DNA of 64,000 nt from Arthrobacter sp. NicSoilC5 (GCF_019977395.1 NZ_AP024660.1:992001-1056000); one strand, 5' to 3'. Counted from the first letter of the stretch, positions 23,492 through 32,750 are shown. Notes: a model not told the origin generated them from the sequence alone. Program-made: numbers and translations.

Positions 23492-24409
23492 GTGGTAAAC
23501 CCCGTACACCTGAAGACCTTACTGGAGGTCACGCGGCTGGGATCGTTCGCTGCGGCAGCCGCAACACTCGGCTACACGGCCTCCGCCGTCTCGCAGCAGA
23601 TGTCAGCATTGGAGCGGGAAACGGGAGTCACCCTCTTCCAGCGGTCGGCGCGCGCCGTGATCCCTACGGAAGCCGCCGTCGTCATGACCCGGCACGCCGC
23701 CAAAGTGCTCACGGACATCGAAGCACTGATGGCCGCCGCCTCACGGACGCAGGACACCGGCAGCCAGGAACTGCGGCTGGGGATCTTTCCCAGCCTGGCA
23801 ACGTACGTCCTGCCGCGGATCCTCAAGAATCCCGCGTGGAAGAAGCTGGGAATCGACCTGCGGGTATCCGTCGCAGAACCGGGCCAGACCATCCAGGGGC
23901 TGCGCACCGGAGGCGACCTGGACCTGGCCGTGGTGTTCCAGGTGGGCCAGACCGGCTTCGCGTGGCCCAACACGATCAACCGGCAGTGGATCGGCGACGA
24001 TGATTTCCGGGTGGTGCTTCCCGCCGGCTGGGGCTTCCGGGCCGATGCGAAGGTCGCGGCCGACCACCTCTCCGAGATGCCCTGGATCATGCACCATCCC
24101 GGCACCAGTGACGCCATGGTCATTGAGCGCCTCTTCGCCGGCTGCAACCTGCACCCGCGGGTGGTGGCGCACAGCGATGACTTCCATGCCAGCCTGGAGA
24201 TGGCGGCTGCCGGCCTGGGCGCTGCCCTGGTTCCGGAACTGGCGCTGCGGAACAAGCCCGCAGGCGTGGTGGTGCTGGACGTCCCCGAAATCCGGCTGGC
24301 ACGGAACGTCTTTGCGCTGCTGATCAATGACCGGAAAACGGCCCGGGTGCAGCTTTTCGTTGACCTGCTGGCCGAAACGCTCGCGGGGATGCGCACCGCG
24401 GTGAATTAG
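23492..24409 (+). CDS. LysR-family transcription regulator
   Basis: The 305-residue protein starts MVNPVHLKTLLEVTRLGSFA with the LysR winged helix-turn-helix (FAAAAATLGYTASAVSQQMS) and continues with a type 2 periplasmic-binding fold for the inducer. The GTG at 23492 gives the exact family N-terminus; a start at 23390 would run into the divergent gene. LysR regulators usually control the gene next to them, so the FAD/DUF1365/CFA operon is the likely target. The inducer is unknown. Confidence 0.85.
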   Translation: MVNPVHLKTLLEVTRLGSFAAAAATLGYTASAVSQQMSALERETGVTLFQRSARAVIPTEAAVVMTRHAAKVLTDIEALMAAASRTQDTGSQELRLGIFPSLATYVLPRILKNPAWKKLGIDLRVSVAEPGQTIQGLRTGGDLDLAVVFQVGQTGFAWPNTINRQWIGDDDFRVVLPAGWGFRADAKVAADHLSEMPWIMHHPGTSDAMVIERLFAGCNLHPRVVAHSDDFHASLEMAAAGLGAALVPELALRNKPAGVVVLDVPEIRLARNVFALLINDRKTARVQLFVDLLAETLAGMRTAVN

Positions 24410-24454
24410 CCCGGAACGCTGGAATGGTCTGCCCTTCGGGTCTATGTTGAGAAT

Positions 24455-24961
24455 ATGAACAAGGTAGCGAGCCAGCACTTTGGGGAGATTGAGCTCAACC
24501 ACGGCATGGATCACCTCTTCGCCGCCAAACATGAGCTGCGCGGCCATCCGCTGGAACTCGACCTGAACATCAACGCCCACGACCACTTCGATGAAGCCGC
24601 GCTGCGCAAAGTCGAGTACCGGCTGCGGTTCCTGCCCGAACTGGTGGACGAGGTCCGGGAAATGATTGCGGAGGAACTGGAGCAGGAGGGCACCAGCCCG
24701 CAGGAGTACCTGCACTTCCACTGCAACGCGCTCAAGGAAGAACAGCTGCACAAGGTCTTCGGCGTCCAGGACCGGAGCCAGCTTACCAACGAGGTGTTCC
24801 TCAAGGCCCTGAAACTGGGGCACGTGGCCATTTACCCCGGTCAGCCGGAGCGCTACTTCGTTCTTGATTTCACCCTCGGGGAGCACTTCACCGATGAGGT
24901 GCTGGTGGCGTCCGCGGACCAGGACGGCGTGGTGGACGACGAAATCGTCTGGGAGTCCTGA
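24455..24961 (+). CDS. DUF2004 domain protein
   Basis: The 168-residue acidic protein matches the DUF2004 family, a cytoplasmic group with no assigned function. Visible segments are LELDLNINAHDHFDEAAL, the EYLHFHCNALKEEQLHKVFG core and YFVLDFTLGEHFTDEVLVAS. It follows the LysR gene by 45 nt on the same strand and precedes a membrane protein by 45 nt. No regulatory link is evident. Confidence 0.75.
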   Translation: MNKVASQHFGEIELNHGMDHLFAAKHELRGHPLELDLNINAHDHFDEAALRKVEYRLRFLPELVDEVREMIAEELEQEGTSPQEYLHFHCNALKEEQLHKVFGVQDRSQLTNEVFLKALKLGHVAIYPGQPERYFVLDFTLGEHFTDEVLVASADQDGVVDDEIVWES

Positions 24962-25006
24962 AACAGGGCTCCACGAAACCCCCCGCGCAGAGGATGGTGG
25001 GCGTCC

Positions 25007-25723
25007 ATGGATGGGATCCAGGGCAGGCGCAGGACCTGGCGGCTGGCTGCGTCCCTCCTTCTCGCCGGCGTGGCGGCCTCGATTCTTGCCGGCGTGTTCC
25101 ACGCCGAATCCCACGACGCGAACGACCACGTTGCCTCATTCACCGCCTACGCCGAAAGCGGCGTGTGGACCGCTGTCCATCTGGGCCAGTTCATAGGCAT
25201 GGCCTTGGTGTGCGCCGGCCTGGTTGCCCTCTGGCCCGCCGTCGACATCCAGCGGCACGCCGTGTCCTGGACTGCCCGCTTCGGTGTCCTCTCCGCAGCT
25301 GCCGCCCTGGCGCTCTATGCAGCCCTGCAGGCGGTGGACGGCGTGGCACTGAAGCAGGCGGTGGATGCCTGGGCCGCCGCGCCCGAGCCGGAGAAACCGG
25401 CACGGTTCGCCACGGCAGAGGGCATCCGGTGGCTGGAATGGGGAATGCGCAGCTACCAGAACTTCCTGCTGGGCACCGCGCTGGTGCTTCTGGGTGTTGT
25501 TGTCGCAGCGGCCCGCGACGTTTCCCGCATGATCGGCTACCTCATGGCACTGTCCGGGCTGGCATACCTGGCCCAGGGCTGGATCATCGGGGTATCAGGA
25601 TTTTCGGCGGCAAACACGCTGCCCACCTTGGTGGGCATCGTGGCGATCCTCGCATGGACCGTGTGGCTGCTGGTGAGCGCCCTGAGGATGAAAGAGGCGG
25701 CGCCGGCAGGCCACATGGGGTGA
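25007..25723 (+). CDS. Hypothetical six-helix membrane protein, 238 aa
   Basis: About six hydrophobic helices are visible: 13-29, 58-76, 85-107, 148-166, 175-190 and 205-226. Between helices three and four is a short polar loop (WAAAPEPEKPARFATAEGIR). This resembles DUF4386-like integral membrane proteins, but the match is by general pattern. The start codon at 25007 is followed by a basic MDGIQGRRRTWR lead, so the N-terminus is probably cytoplasmic. Function unknown. Confidence 0.65.
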   Translation: MDGIQGRRRTWRLAASLLLAGVAASILAGVFHAESHDANDHVASFTAYAESGVWTAVHLGQFIGMALVCAGLVALWPAVDIQRHAVSWTARFGVLSAAAALALYAALQAVDGVALKQAVDAWAAAPEPEKPARFATAEGIRWLEWGMRSYQNFLLGTALVLLGVVVAAARDVSRMIGYLMALSGLAYLAQGWIIGVSGFSAANTLPTLVGIVAILAWTVWLLVSALRMKEAAPAGHMG

Positions 25724-25748
25724 CCTGCCGGCGTGCGGCCCGTCTCGG

Positions 25749-26045
25749 TCAGCGTGCCGTTTCCAGCAGTCCTGCCCGGACGGCTTGCGTGGCCTTGACC
25801 AGGTTCCGCAGGGATTCCTCAGTTTCGGCGTGGCCGCGGGTCTTCAGGCCGCAGTCAGGGTTGACCCAGAGCTGGCGGGACGGTACATGCCGGACGGCGG
25901 TGCTGATCAGCTCAGTGACTTCCTGCTCGCCGGGAACGCGCGGGGAGTGGATGTCGTAGACGCCGCGGCCAAAGCCGCGTGGCCTCAAGGTCGTGGACAA
26001 CCTCCATGCGGGAACGGGCGGCCTCGATGGAGCGGTGCCGGGACG
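25749..26045 (-). pseudogene. metE: metE C-terminal relic with frameshift
   Basis: This stretch encodes the last 75 or so residues of cobalamin-independent methionine synthase: [20 protein letters not shown], then [20 protein letters not shown], which holds a zinc-ligand Cys of MetE. Just upstream, in another frame, [16 protein letters not shown] continues the match, so a frameshift lies near 25975-25985. The remaining 650 or more residues of MetE are missing. It directly follows metF on the same strand, the common metF-metE order. The organism must make methionine with another enzyme, presumably MetH. Confidence 0.75.
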
Positions 26046-26049
26046 GCGT

Positions 26050-27015
26050 TCAGCTGGCCAGCTGGGGCCGGGCAACGGCAGCCCGGGCGTGGCTGCTGCG
26101 GTGGTGGCGCGGCAGGGCCAGCTTGTCCAGCACTTCCAGGGCACTCTGGTGCTCGTTGAAGGTGTAGAGGTGGATTCCGGGGGCGCCGGCATCGAGGGCG
26201 GCGTTGGCGAGGTCGACGGTGGCGTCTACGCCGATGTGGAGCCTATCAATGTCGTTGTCCGCAGCCGCGAGGCGTTCCATCAGCCTGGGCGCCGGTTCCA
26301 CTCCTGCCAACTCCCCCAGCCGCTTGAGGCGGCGGAGGCTGGTGAACGGCATGACGCCGGGGATGATGGGAATGGTCACGCCGGCACGGCGGGCCCGCGT
26401 GAGCAGGTCCTCATACTGCGCGGCTTCGAAAAACACCTGGGTGATGGCGAAATCGGCGCCGGAACGCTGCTTGGCGAGAAGCACTTCGACGTCGTGGTCC
26501 TCGCTGGGTGACTCCGGGTGGCGGGTGGGATAGGCAGCCACGCCAACAGCGATCTTTCCGGCACAGAGCAGGGCCGAACGGCGCTGCTCCACGCGGCGGA
26601 TGAGGTCGATCAGGTGCTGGGCGTACCGCAGGGACCCGGCCGCCGGCTGGGCACTGTCCTTGGGGAGGTCGCCGCGCAAGGCGAGAATGCCGCGCACCCC
26701 GATGTCCAGCAGGTCGCCGATGATCGCCGCAAGTTCCTGGGGGGTGTTGCCCACACAGGTCAGGTGGGCCAGGGGCCGCAGGGTGGTTTCGACCAGGAGC
26801 CGGTTGATGAGCTCGAGGGCGGTGTCCCGGTTTGATCCGCTGGCGCCGTACGTCACGGAGACGTAGTCGGGCTCGGTGGTCTCCAACTCGCGGATCGTGG
26901 TCCAGAGGGTTTCCGCCGCCGCGGGCGAACGCGGCGGGAACAGTTCATAGGAGAGCGCCACCGGGGCGGTCTCGGGCAACTGGGGATGTGCGTCAATAAG
27001 GCTTGGTGGTGACAT
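26050..27015 (-). CDS. metF: 5,10-Methylenetetrahydrofolate reductase
   Basis: MetF reduces methylene-THF to methyl-THF with FAD, feeding methionine synthesis. The 321-residue protein has the family's TIM-barrel sequence: [72 protein letters not shown] and [11 protein letters not shown]. The ATG at 27015 lies behind AAGGAC; an ATG at 27039 is possible. The last 15 residues ([15 protein letters not shown]) are unusual and run up to the metE relic, so the 3' end may have been reshaped by the deletion. Confidence 0.92.
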   Translation of the reverse strand: MSPPSLIDAHPQLPETAPVALSYELFPPRSPAAAETLWTTIRELETTEPDYVSVTYGASGSNRDTALELINRLLVETTLRPLAHLTCVGNTPQELAAIIGDLLDIGVRGILALRGDLPKDSAQPAAGSLRYAQHLIDLIRRVEQRRSALLCAGKIAVGVAAYPTRHPESPSEDHDVEVLLAKQRSGADFAITQVFFEAAQYEDLLTRARRAGVTIPIIPGVMPFTSLRRLKRLGELAGVEPAPRLMERLAAADNDIDRLHIGVDATVDLANAALDAGAPGIHLYTFNEHQSALEVLDKLALPRHHRSSHARAAVARPQLAS

Positions 27016-27214
27016 TTGCGTCCTTGGCTTTTGGGCCATTGGGGATGCCTGCCTGAAGGGGGCGGACAACCGGCAATGAATTTGAGTTTGGGAACACGGA
27101 GGGACTCCACGAGGACGCAGCCGCGACTGCACGCCTGGAATGAAGTAGTCCGTGAGCAAATGTCAGGCCCACATGGGGGCACCCACACCCTCCGGAGCGG
27201 AGGATCGCTGACAC

Positions 27215-27228
27215 GTTACCGCGGTAAC
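27215..27228. promoter_or_regulatory. GTTACCGCGGTAAC palindrome upstream of metF
   Basis: A perfect 14-bp palindrome lies 200 bp upstream of the metF start, next to a CCTCCG/CGGAGG hairpin at 27189-27203. It may be a repressor operator for metF. The 326-bp gap 27016-27341 contains no gene that I can see, and no recognised SAM or cobalamin riboswitch. Confidence 0.4.
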
Positions 27229-27341
27229 TTGTCTACGACTCTAGGGGGCAGGCGGTCCGGGGACAAGTCGGCACCGAATTAAGACGCAGTTTTACAGGTT
27301 GTTTCTTCCGCCAACAGAATTTTCTTCGCCCACAACCGTTC

Positions 27342-28058
27342 CTACCAGGGCCGCTCCGGCGCGGTCCCGCCGTTGCTGTCCAGGAACTCCTCCCGTTCGC
27401 GCCCGCTGTTCCGCTCGCGCTCGGCCTGCCGCGCACTGTCCTGCAGCTGGCCCAGTTGGCTCTGCCGCGTGTCACCGGATGGGTCCGGAGACGGCTCGCC
27501 CGCCTGCGCAGGGTCCTGCGCCGCTTTTTGTCCCGCAGCCCCCAGTTTGTCTTCGAGCCGCCCTTCAGCGTTCGACAACCGGCTGCCCGCTCCATCCTCC
27601 GCGTCGTTGGACCGGCAGCTTTCCGGCGCCCGCCCGGCAACGTCCAGCGCCTGCCTGAAGAGTGGAACGGCCGACGCCGGGTCGCCGGCCTGGAGGCGCT
27701 GGTCACCAAGGCGTTCAATCACCAGGACCAGGTTCACCCGAACCAGGCATTCGTCGCCCGAGCCTGCCGGGACCATCTGCAGTGACTGTTCAAACAGGGC
27801 TCTGGCAGCCCCGTCATCACCGGCCAGCACGGAAGCGTCCCCCGCGGCGAACGGCGCCTTGTGCGGCTCCACCAGGTTGGCTATTCCCAGGCCGCCGGCC
27901 GCCGTGCCCACAGTGGATGCGCTTCCGGCCTCGAAACCGGCGGCGGCCTGACGGGCGAGGATACCCAGGCTGAGGAGCTTGGCGGCGAAGCACAGTATGA
28001 GGAGCACCGGCAGCACGGACCACAGCAGCAGCCGGCGCCTGCGGACCGTGGCGTTCAC
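27342..28058 (-). CDS. Membrane-anchored TPR-like protein of the MoxR/VWA operon
   Basis: The 238-residue protein has one N-terminal helix (LLLWSVLPVLLILCFAAKL) and then a helical-repeat region of TPR type (ALFEQSLQMVPAGSGDECLV, ASAVPLFRQALDVAGRAPES), ending in an acidic, Gln/Arg-rich disordered tail. Such proteins are common at the end of MoxR-DUF58-VWA operons and are thought to assemble with the VWA proteins. The GTG at 28058 has AAGGGGGG upstream and overlaps the VWA stop by 4 nt (GTGA). It is the last gene of the operon. Confidence 0.7.
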   Translation of the reverse strand: MNATVRRRRLLLWSVLPVLLILCFAAKLLSLGILARQAAAGFEAGSASTVGTAAGGLGIANLVEPHKAPFAAGDASVLAGDDGAARALFEQSLQMVPAGSGDECLVRVNLVLVIERLGDQRLQAGDPASAVPLFRQALDVAGRAPESCRSNDAEDGAGSRLSNAEGRLEDKLGAAGQKAAQDPAQAGEPSPDPSGDTRQSQLGQLQDSARQAERERNSGREREEFLDSNGGTAPERPW

Positions 28059-30040
28059 CGTACCCCCCTTTCGCCGGGAGAAGGCCGAAACCCGCGAAGC
28101 TGCCGCAGGATGCCCACCGCTTCCGGCACGGCCAGCAGGAAAGCTCCGGCGGCGAAGATCCAATAAAGCTCAGTGGCCGCGGCCAGCGAACCGTCCTGGT
28201 CTGACCGTTCGGCCCTGCCGGGGTGCGCCTGTTCCATCATGGCCGCCACCGGATCGCCGGCAGCACGGTGGACATAGGGCACGCCCAGCTGGGAGGCAAC
28301 GGTCCGCAGCCGGCCTTCGTCGATGACCGACAGTGCGTCCCCCGCGCCGCCAGCCCGGGTGTCCTGCACGTACTCCGCCGGCGCCCGCGGAACGTTCCCT
28401 CCCCCGGTTCCCCCGCCGTCGGAGGCCTGGCCGGTGTTCTCCTTCATCCGGCCGCCGCCGGGCGTCCCGTAACCCAGCACCGCTCCCCCGGCCACCAATC
28501 CGCCGTCGACCTTCATGGCCTCAGGCTCATTGCCGCTGGTTTGCTCACCGTCCCCCAGGTAGTACACCAGCCTGGGCCGCCCGGGCTGGCTGTCCCGGGC
28601 AGCGGCCAGACGCTCGAAAAGCACCTCCCTGGCGGCGGTGATGCTGCTGCCCCTCGCATAGGCGGTCACCTGTGGTTCCATGACGTCCGTGATGGTCTCA
28701 AGCGCCAGCGTGTCGGTGCTGAGCGGCATCCGGACGTGCGCGGTGGTGTCGAAGGTGATCACGGAGAAACGGGCGCCGGGCAGCCGTTCTGCGATGGCCT
28801 TGATGTCCTTGCGGACGCCCTCCAGGCGCGGAGAGCCATTGCCGTAGTCCTCGGCCACCATGCTGGTGGTGGTGTCCACCACGAAGAACACGTTGAGGTC
28901 GGCTGTGGCAGCCTGCACGGAGCCGCCGGGCACGCTGGGCCGCAGGACTGCTGCCAGGAGCACCAGGACGATGGCCCCCCGCCGCAGCCACGCCCTGCTG
29001 CGCAGCGGTGTCGGCTGCAGGCGCCACAGGATTGCGCACAGGACCAGCCCGGACAACAACGCAACACCCAGCGGCAGGGCCGGAACTTCTGAGAACACGG
29101 CGCGTGGCGCCCCCTGGATCCCCGCCGTTTCGGTTCGCTCCACGGCGGCGACAATTCCCGGCACAGCATCGGGACTGTCCAGGGCGTAGTACGAACCGCC
29201 GGTGGACTCCGCTGCAGCACGCAGCTGGGCACCGGGCTGGTCGGAACCGCTGCCGTAGTCCAGGTCGCCCGGATTCAAGGCGTAGACGCGCACGGACCGC
29301 TCCTTGGCCAGCTGCGCAGCCTGCTCCAGGGTCATGATCGGCTTGCCGGAAAGGAAGTTGTCCGTGGCCAGCGCCACCGACCGCGAGCGCGTCGGCGTAC
29401 TGCCCCCGCCTGCGGCGGTCCCGGCAGCAGCGGAGGATCCGCCGGTGCTGCCTGGGAAGCTGTTGAGGCAGGATGCCAGGCCGTCACCAATCAGGGACGA
29501 TCCCCTGCCGCTCCAGGTGCCGTCCAGGAATCCGGAACTGCCGGGCTTGCCGTTGAAGGCGTCTTTGGCGCCCTGGAGCTGCTCCTGGGCGTAGGCGTAG
29601 TCGTCGGTCAGCGGAAAGACCTGGATGGCGCTGCTGTCGAAAATGGTCAGGCCGATCCGCTCGCCGTCGAAGTCTTTCGCCAGCCCGGCGAAGACGTCCA
29701 CTACCGCGGCGTCGGCACTGCTCATGGAGCCGGACGCATCCAGACACAGCATGATGTCGCGGTTGTGCTGCTCCGGGCGGATGGTGGTCACGTCAGCCGG
29801 CCGTGCTGCCGCAACAGCCGCAGAGGCCAGCAGCACCGCGCAGGCCGTTCCGGCCGCGGCCAGCAGGCGGCGGTGGCGCCTGAGGGCTGCCTGGTATTCC
29901 GGGAGCCGCGTGAGCCTGTCGGCGTGCGCCACGGGCCGTCGTCGTTCATTGGGGCGCCGGTTCCTGCGCAACGCGATCCATGCCGCAGCCCCGGCAGCAA
30001 CAGCGGCGGGCGGCAGCAGCCACCAGAAGATCAGTTCCAC
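28055..30040 (-). CDS. Membrane protein with two VWA domains
   Basis: The 661-residue protein carries two von Willebrand A domains, each anchored by membrane helices. The first, at about residues 90-300, has MIDAS motif DASGS in DIMLCLDASGSMSS. The second, at about 395-590, has DTTTS in DLNVFFVVDTTTSM. Hydrophobic helices lie near residues 2-22, 60-80, 325-345, 355-375 and 620-645. In most BatA/BatB-type operons these are two genes; here they are one continuous chain. VWA proteins work with MoxR AAA ATPases in assembling or activating other proteins. The GTG at 30040 overlaps the upstream stop by 10 nt. An upstream in-frame extension to 30454 is out of character and was left out. Confidence 0.85.
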   Translation of the reverse strand: MELIFWWLLPPAAVAAGAAAWIALRRNRRPNERRRPVAHADRLTRLPEYQAALRRHRRLLAAAGTACAVLLASAAVAAARPADVTTIRPEQHNRDIMLCLDASGSMSSADAAVVDVFAGLAKDFDGERIGLTIFDSSAIQVFPLTDDYAYAQEQLQGAKDAFNGKPGSSGFLDGTWSGRGSSLIGDGLASCLNSFPGSTGGSSAAAGTAAGGGSTPTRSRSVALATDNFLSGKPIMTLEQAAQLAKERSVRVYALNPGDLDYGSGSDQPGAQLRAAAESTGGSYYALDSPDAVPGIVAAVERTETAGIQGAPRAVFSEVPALPLGVALLSGLVLCAILWRLQPTPLRSRAWLRRGAIVLVLLAAVLRPSVPGGSVQAATADLNVFFVVDTTTSMVAEDYGNGSPRLEGVRKDIKAIAERLPGARFSVITFDTTAHVRMPLSTDTLALETITDVMEPQVTAYARGSSITAAREVLFERLAAARDSQPGRPRLVYYLGDGEQTSGNEPEAMKVDGGLVAGGAVLGYGTPGGGRMKENTGQASDGGGTGGGNVPRAPAEYVQDTRAGGAGDALSVIDEGRLRTVASQLGVPYVHRAAGDPVAAMMEQAHPGRAERSDQDGSLAAATELYWIFAAGAFLLAVPEAVGILRQLRGFRPSPGERGVR

Positions 30041-30507
30041 GCCCGCACCGCCTCGGAAGCCCTTGCCGCCGACGCAGTGACAGATGGCAGCGGGCCGGGC
30101 CCGAACTCGGCGGGGTAAAGGGCTTCGATAACAGCGGCGGCCGCCGGGAGGGGGTGCCGGGCCAGGTCCTGGTGGGTCATCCTGGTGGCATCGACACCCG
30201 TTGCGTCCCGGACAAACCCGCGCAGCAGGAGGCTGATCTCCTGGTGCGCGGCACGTTCGGCAAGGTTTCCGGCCGCCGCTTCCCGGTCCACATCCTGGAT
30301 GCGCTGGAGGTACGCCGCCTTGAGTGCAGGCAGTTCCGTCAGGGCGGACCGGGAGCCGGCGCTGCCGGGTTGGGAGCGGGCAGCCGGGCGGGTGGTGGCA
30401 AGCACGAAGACGTACCACCCGGCCACCAGGGCCAGGAGTGCCGCGCCGCACCACATCCAGGCGGGGCTGTACTGCAACGGGCCGTAGAAGCCGGGATCAG
30501 CCTGCAC
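30031..30507 (-). CDS. DUF4381-like membrane protein of the MoxR operon
   Basis: The 158-residue protein has one N-terminal helix (MWCGAALLALVAGWYVFVLA), then a basic linker and a helical cytoplasmic domain containing LKAAYLQRIQDVDREAAAGN and ISLLLRGFVRDATGVDATRM. This matches the small subunit placed between DUF58 and VWA genes in MoxR operons (DUF4381-like), by position and layout more than by strong motif. The GTG at 30507 overlaps the DUF58 stop by 11 nt. Confidence 0.65.
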   Translation of the reverse strand: MQADPGFYGPLQYSPAWMWCGAALLALVAGWYVFVLATTRPAARSQPGSAGSRSALTELPALKAAYLQRIQDVDREAAAGNLAERAAHQEISLLLRGFVRDATGVDATRMTHQDLARHPLPAAAAVIEALYPAEFGPGPLPSVTASAARASEAVRAWN

Positions 30508-31399
30508 GCCGGTGCCTTTCCAGGAGGGCGAACAGGCCGGTGATGACGTCCCCGCTGCCGGCCACTTCACCCTCCGTGATCCCGGCCGCGCGCAACATGG
30601 CCTTCCGGCCCGCGCCGCGTTCTTCGGCGGCTGTGGCGTAGGCGGCCGCCACTGCCGCGGACGTGGCCGGCTGCCAGGCCAGGAGGGAGGAATCGGCCAC
30701 GCTGTAGGAGTCCCCGCCGGCGTGTGGGCTTGCCCCGGCCACGGGTGAGGGCGCCAGTTCCGCGTCCCTGACCGTCAGCCAGAGGATCTCGTGCTGGGCG
30801 CGCAGCCGGCGCAGGAGCCGGCCGGTGGCATCGTCCGCGGCCAGTTCGTCAGCGACGACGAAGAGCAGGTAGCGGCCCTTGATGTTGCGCGCCACGTAGT
30901 CGAGCTGGTCCTGGATCCTGCTGGCTGCCGCTTCCAGGCCGGTGTGGGAGTCCACGTGCCGCAGCAGCCGTTCCAGGTGGGCCTCCCCGCTTTTAGCCGG
31001 GAAGGAACGGGTGGCCGATGAGTCACCGCATACCAGCCCCACCACGTCGCCGTGCCGGTGGGCCAGGTAGCCCAGGACGCCGAGGGACAGCACGGCGATG
31101 TCCTTTTTCACTTCCCCGGACAGCGCCTCCGCGGCCATGTTGCGCCCCGTGTCGGTGACGAGGAGGACAGTCTGGCGGCGGACAGCCACGTAACGCCGGA
31201 TCAGGGGTGAGCCGTGGCGCGCCGACGCTTTCCAGTCGATATCGCGGACCTCGTCGCCGGGCACGTAGGCGCGCAGGTCATCGAAGTCCAGGCTGCGGCC
31301 CCTGAACACCGAGCCGTACTCGCCGTCGAGCATGCCGCGGGCTTTGCGGTGCGCGAAGATGGCCATCTTCGATTTCACACGCTGGAGGAGGCTGGCCAT
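30497..31399 (-). CDS. DUF58 domain protein
   Basis: The 300-residue protein matches DUF58: SVFRGRSLDFDDLRAYVPGD followed by EVRDIDWKASARHGSPLIRR is the family signature, and a VWA-like fold follows (VLLVTDTGRNMA). DUF58 proteins are encoded next to MoxR ATPases throughout bacteria and are thought to be the effector of the ATPase; the molecular function is not settled. The gene begins 6 nt after the MoxR stop. Confidence 0.88.
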   Translation of the reverse strand: MASLLQRVKSKMAIFAHRKARGMLDGEYGSVFRGRSLDFDDLRAYVPGDEVRDIDWKASARHGSPLIRRYVAVRRQTVLLVTDTGRNMAAEALSGEVKKDIAVLSLGVLGYLAHRHGDVVGLVCGDSSATRSFPAKSGEAHLERLLRHVDSHTGLEAAASRIQDQLDYVARNIKGRYLLFVVADELAADDATGRLLRRLRAQHEILWLTVRDAELAPSPVAGASPHAGGDSYSVADSSLLAWQPATSAAVAAAYATAAEERGAGRKAMLRAAGITEGEVAGSGDVITGLFALLERHRRAG

Positions 31400-31405
31400 G
31401 CGGGG

Positions 31406-32413
31406 TCAAGGAGTCTGGACGGCGGCCACGACGGCGTCGATCACCGATTCCACGGGAACCTGCTCGGCCACCGCATCGAAGTTCAGGATAAGCCGGTGCC
31501 GCAGCACCCTGTGGGCCAGCGACCTGACGTCCTCGGGGATGACGTGGTCCCTGCCGTTCAGCAGCGCCACCGCACGGGCTGCCCGGCTGAAGGCGATGCT
31601 GGCACGGGGGCTGGCGCCGAACTCGATGAACCCGGCAAGCCTGGCGTCGATGTACTGGGACGCGTTCCGGGTCACGTACACCAGTCCCACGATGTAGTTG
31701 ATGACGGCCGGATCGATGTAGATGCGGGTGGCCAGTTCCTGGATCTCGGTGACGGCATCCAGGGAGGCGGCTGCGGCGGGCTTCTGTCCGGGTGTGTAGA
31801 CGCCGGCGTCGATCCTGCGGATGATCTCGGCCTCTTCCGCAGGACTGGGGTAGTCCAGGACGTCCTTGAGTATGAAGCGGTCCATCTGCGCCTCAGGCAA
31901 CTGGTACGTGCCCTCCTGCTCGATGGGGTTCTGGGTGGCCAGGACCAGGAACGGGGAGGGCAGCCGGTAGTCCTGGCCGCCGATGGACGTCTGGCGTTCC
32001 TGCATCGCCTCCAGCATGGCGCTCTGCGTCTTGGCGCTGGAGCGGTTGATCTCATCCAGCAGCACGATGTTGGCGTGGACCGGGCCGAGCTGCGTGTGGA
32101 AGCTGCCCTTCGCGGCGTCGTAGATCTGGGTTCCCACGATGTCGCTGGGCAGCAGGTCCGGGGTGCACTGGATGCGGCGGAACTCACCGCTGACGGCGTC
32201 GGCCAGGGTCTGCGCGGCGGTGGTCTTGGCCAGTCCCGGGACGCTCTCCAGCAGGATGTGGCCGCCGGTCAGCAGGCCCACCAGCAGCGATTCCCGCAGC
32301 CGGGACTGCCCCACAACCTTCGCATCGAAACTGCGTGAGATGTTGGCGGCCACCTGCTGCGCCCTGGCCAGCTCCGCAGGCTGGATTCTTGCGGGCACAC
32401 TGGTCGAAAGCAC
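31406..32413 (-). CDS. MoxR-family AAA+ ATPase
   Basis: The 335-residue ATPase has Walker A in LLESVPGLAKTTAAQTLA, Walker B in ANIVLLDEINRSSAKTQSAM with the sensor LATQNPIEQEGTYQLPEAQ, and the family's late ASIAFSRAARAVALLNGRD helix. MoxR ATPases act as chaperone-like motors with VWA proteins. The GTG at 32413 lies behind GGGGGAAA. It heads the operon moxR-DUF58-DUF4381-like-VWA-TPR, transcribed towards lower coordinates. Confidence 0.92.
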   Translation of the reverse strand: MLSTSVPARIQPAELARAQQVAANISRSFDAKVVGQSRLRESLLVGLLTGGHILLESVPGLAKTTAAQTLADAVSGEFRRIQCTPDLLPSDIVGTQIYDAAKGSFHTQLGPVHANIVLLDEINRSSAKTQSAMLEAMQERQTSIGGQDYRLPSPFLVLATQNPIEQEGTYQLPEAQMDRFILKDVLDYPSPAEEAEIIRRIDAGVYTPGQKPAAAASLDAVTEIQELATRIYIDPAVINYIVGLVYVTRNASQYIDARLAGFIEFGASPRASIAFSRAARAVALLNGRDHVIPEDVRSLAHRVLRHRLILNFDAVAEQVPVESVIDAVVAAVQTP

Positions 32414-32552
32414 TGGTTTCCCCCTGATGACGGTTTTGGGCGCGCGGTCCGGGCCGGCCGGGTCCCGTCCGCCATCCTATCCAAGCCGGGCAGCCCGGGT
32501 CCGGCAATGGGCACCCCTCCCCATGCGGGTCCGGCAGGTCTATCCTTTTGCC

Positions 32553-32750
32553 ATGATTGAGCTTCCAGCCAGTTACAAGGAATATCTCGCCGACAAGAGC
32601 CAGGTGGTCATCGACACGGTCAGGCCCGTCCTGATGCAGTCCGCGGCCGAAAAGCTGCACGGCGTCCGCGTGGTGGACACCCATCACGGCCACCAGGCCC
32701 ACTTGGACGACACCCTGCCGTTCGGTGTGGTGCTTGAAGACATCGATTAG
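32553..32750 (+). CDS. Small conserved hypothetical protein, 65 aa
   Basis: A 65-residue acidic protein begins MIELPASYKEYLADKSQVVI and ends DDTLPFGVVLEDID. No known domain recognised; the YKEYL and GVRVVDTHHGHQ segments suggest a small folded protein. The long frame upstream of ATG 32553 is a shadow of the MoxR gene. It is convergent with the sugar-permease gene and their stop codons overlap (32747-32750). Confidence 0.6.
   Translation: MIELPASYKEYLADKSQVVIDTVRPVLMQSAAEKLHGVRVVDTHHGHQAHLDDTLPFGVVLEDID

Noticed and set aside
27016..27341. SAM or cobalamin riboswitch upstream of metF
   Set aside because: I could not find the conserved core elements of SAM or cobalamin aptamers in this gap.
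28055..30454. A VWA protein start at 30454
   Set aside because: The first 138 residues are Pro/Arg/Cys-rich and overlap two genes in another frame; GTG 30040 fits the membrane helix.
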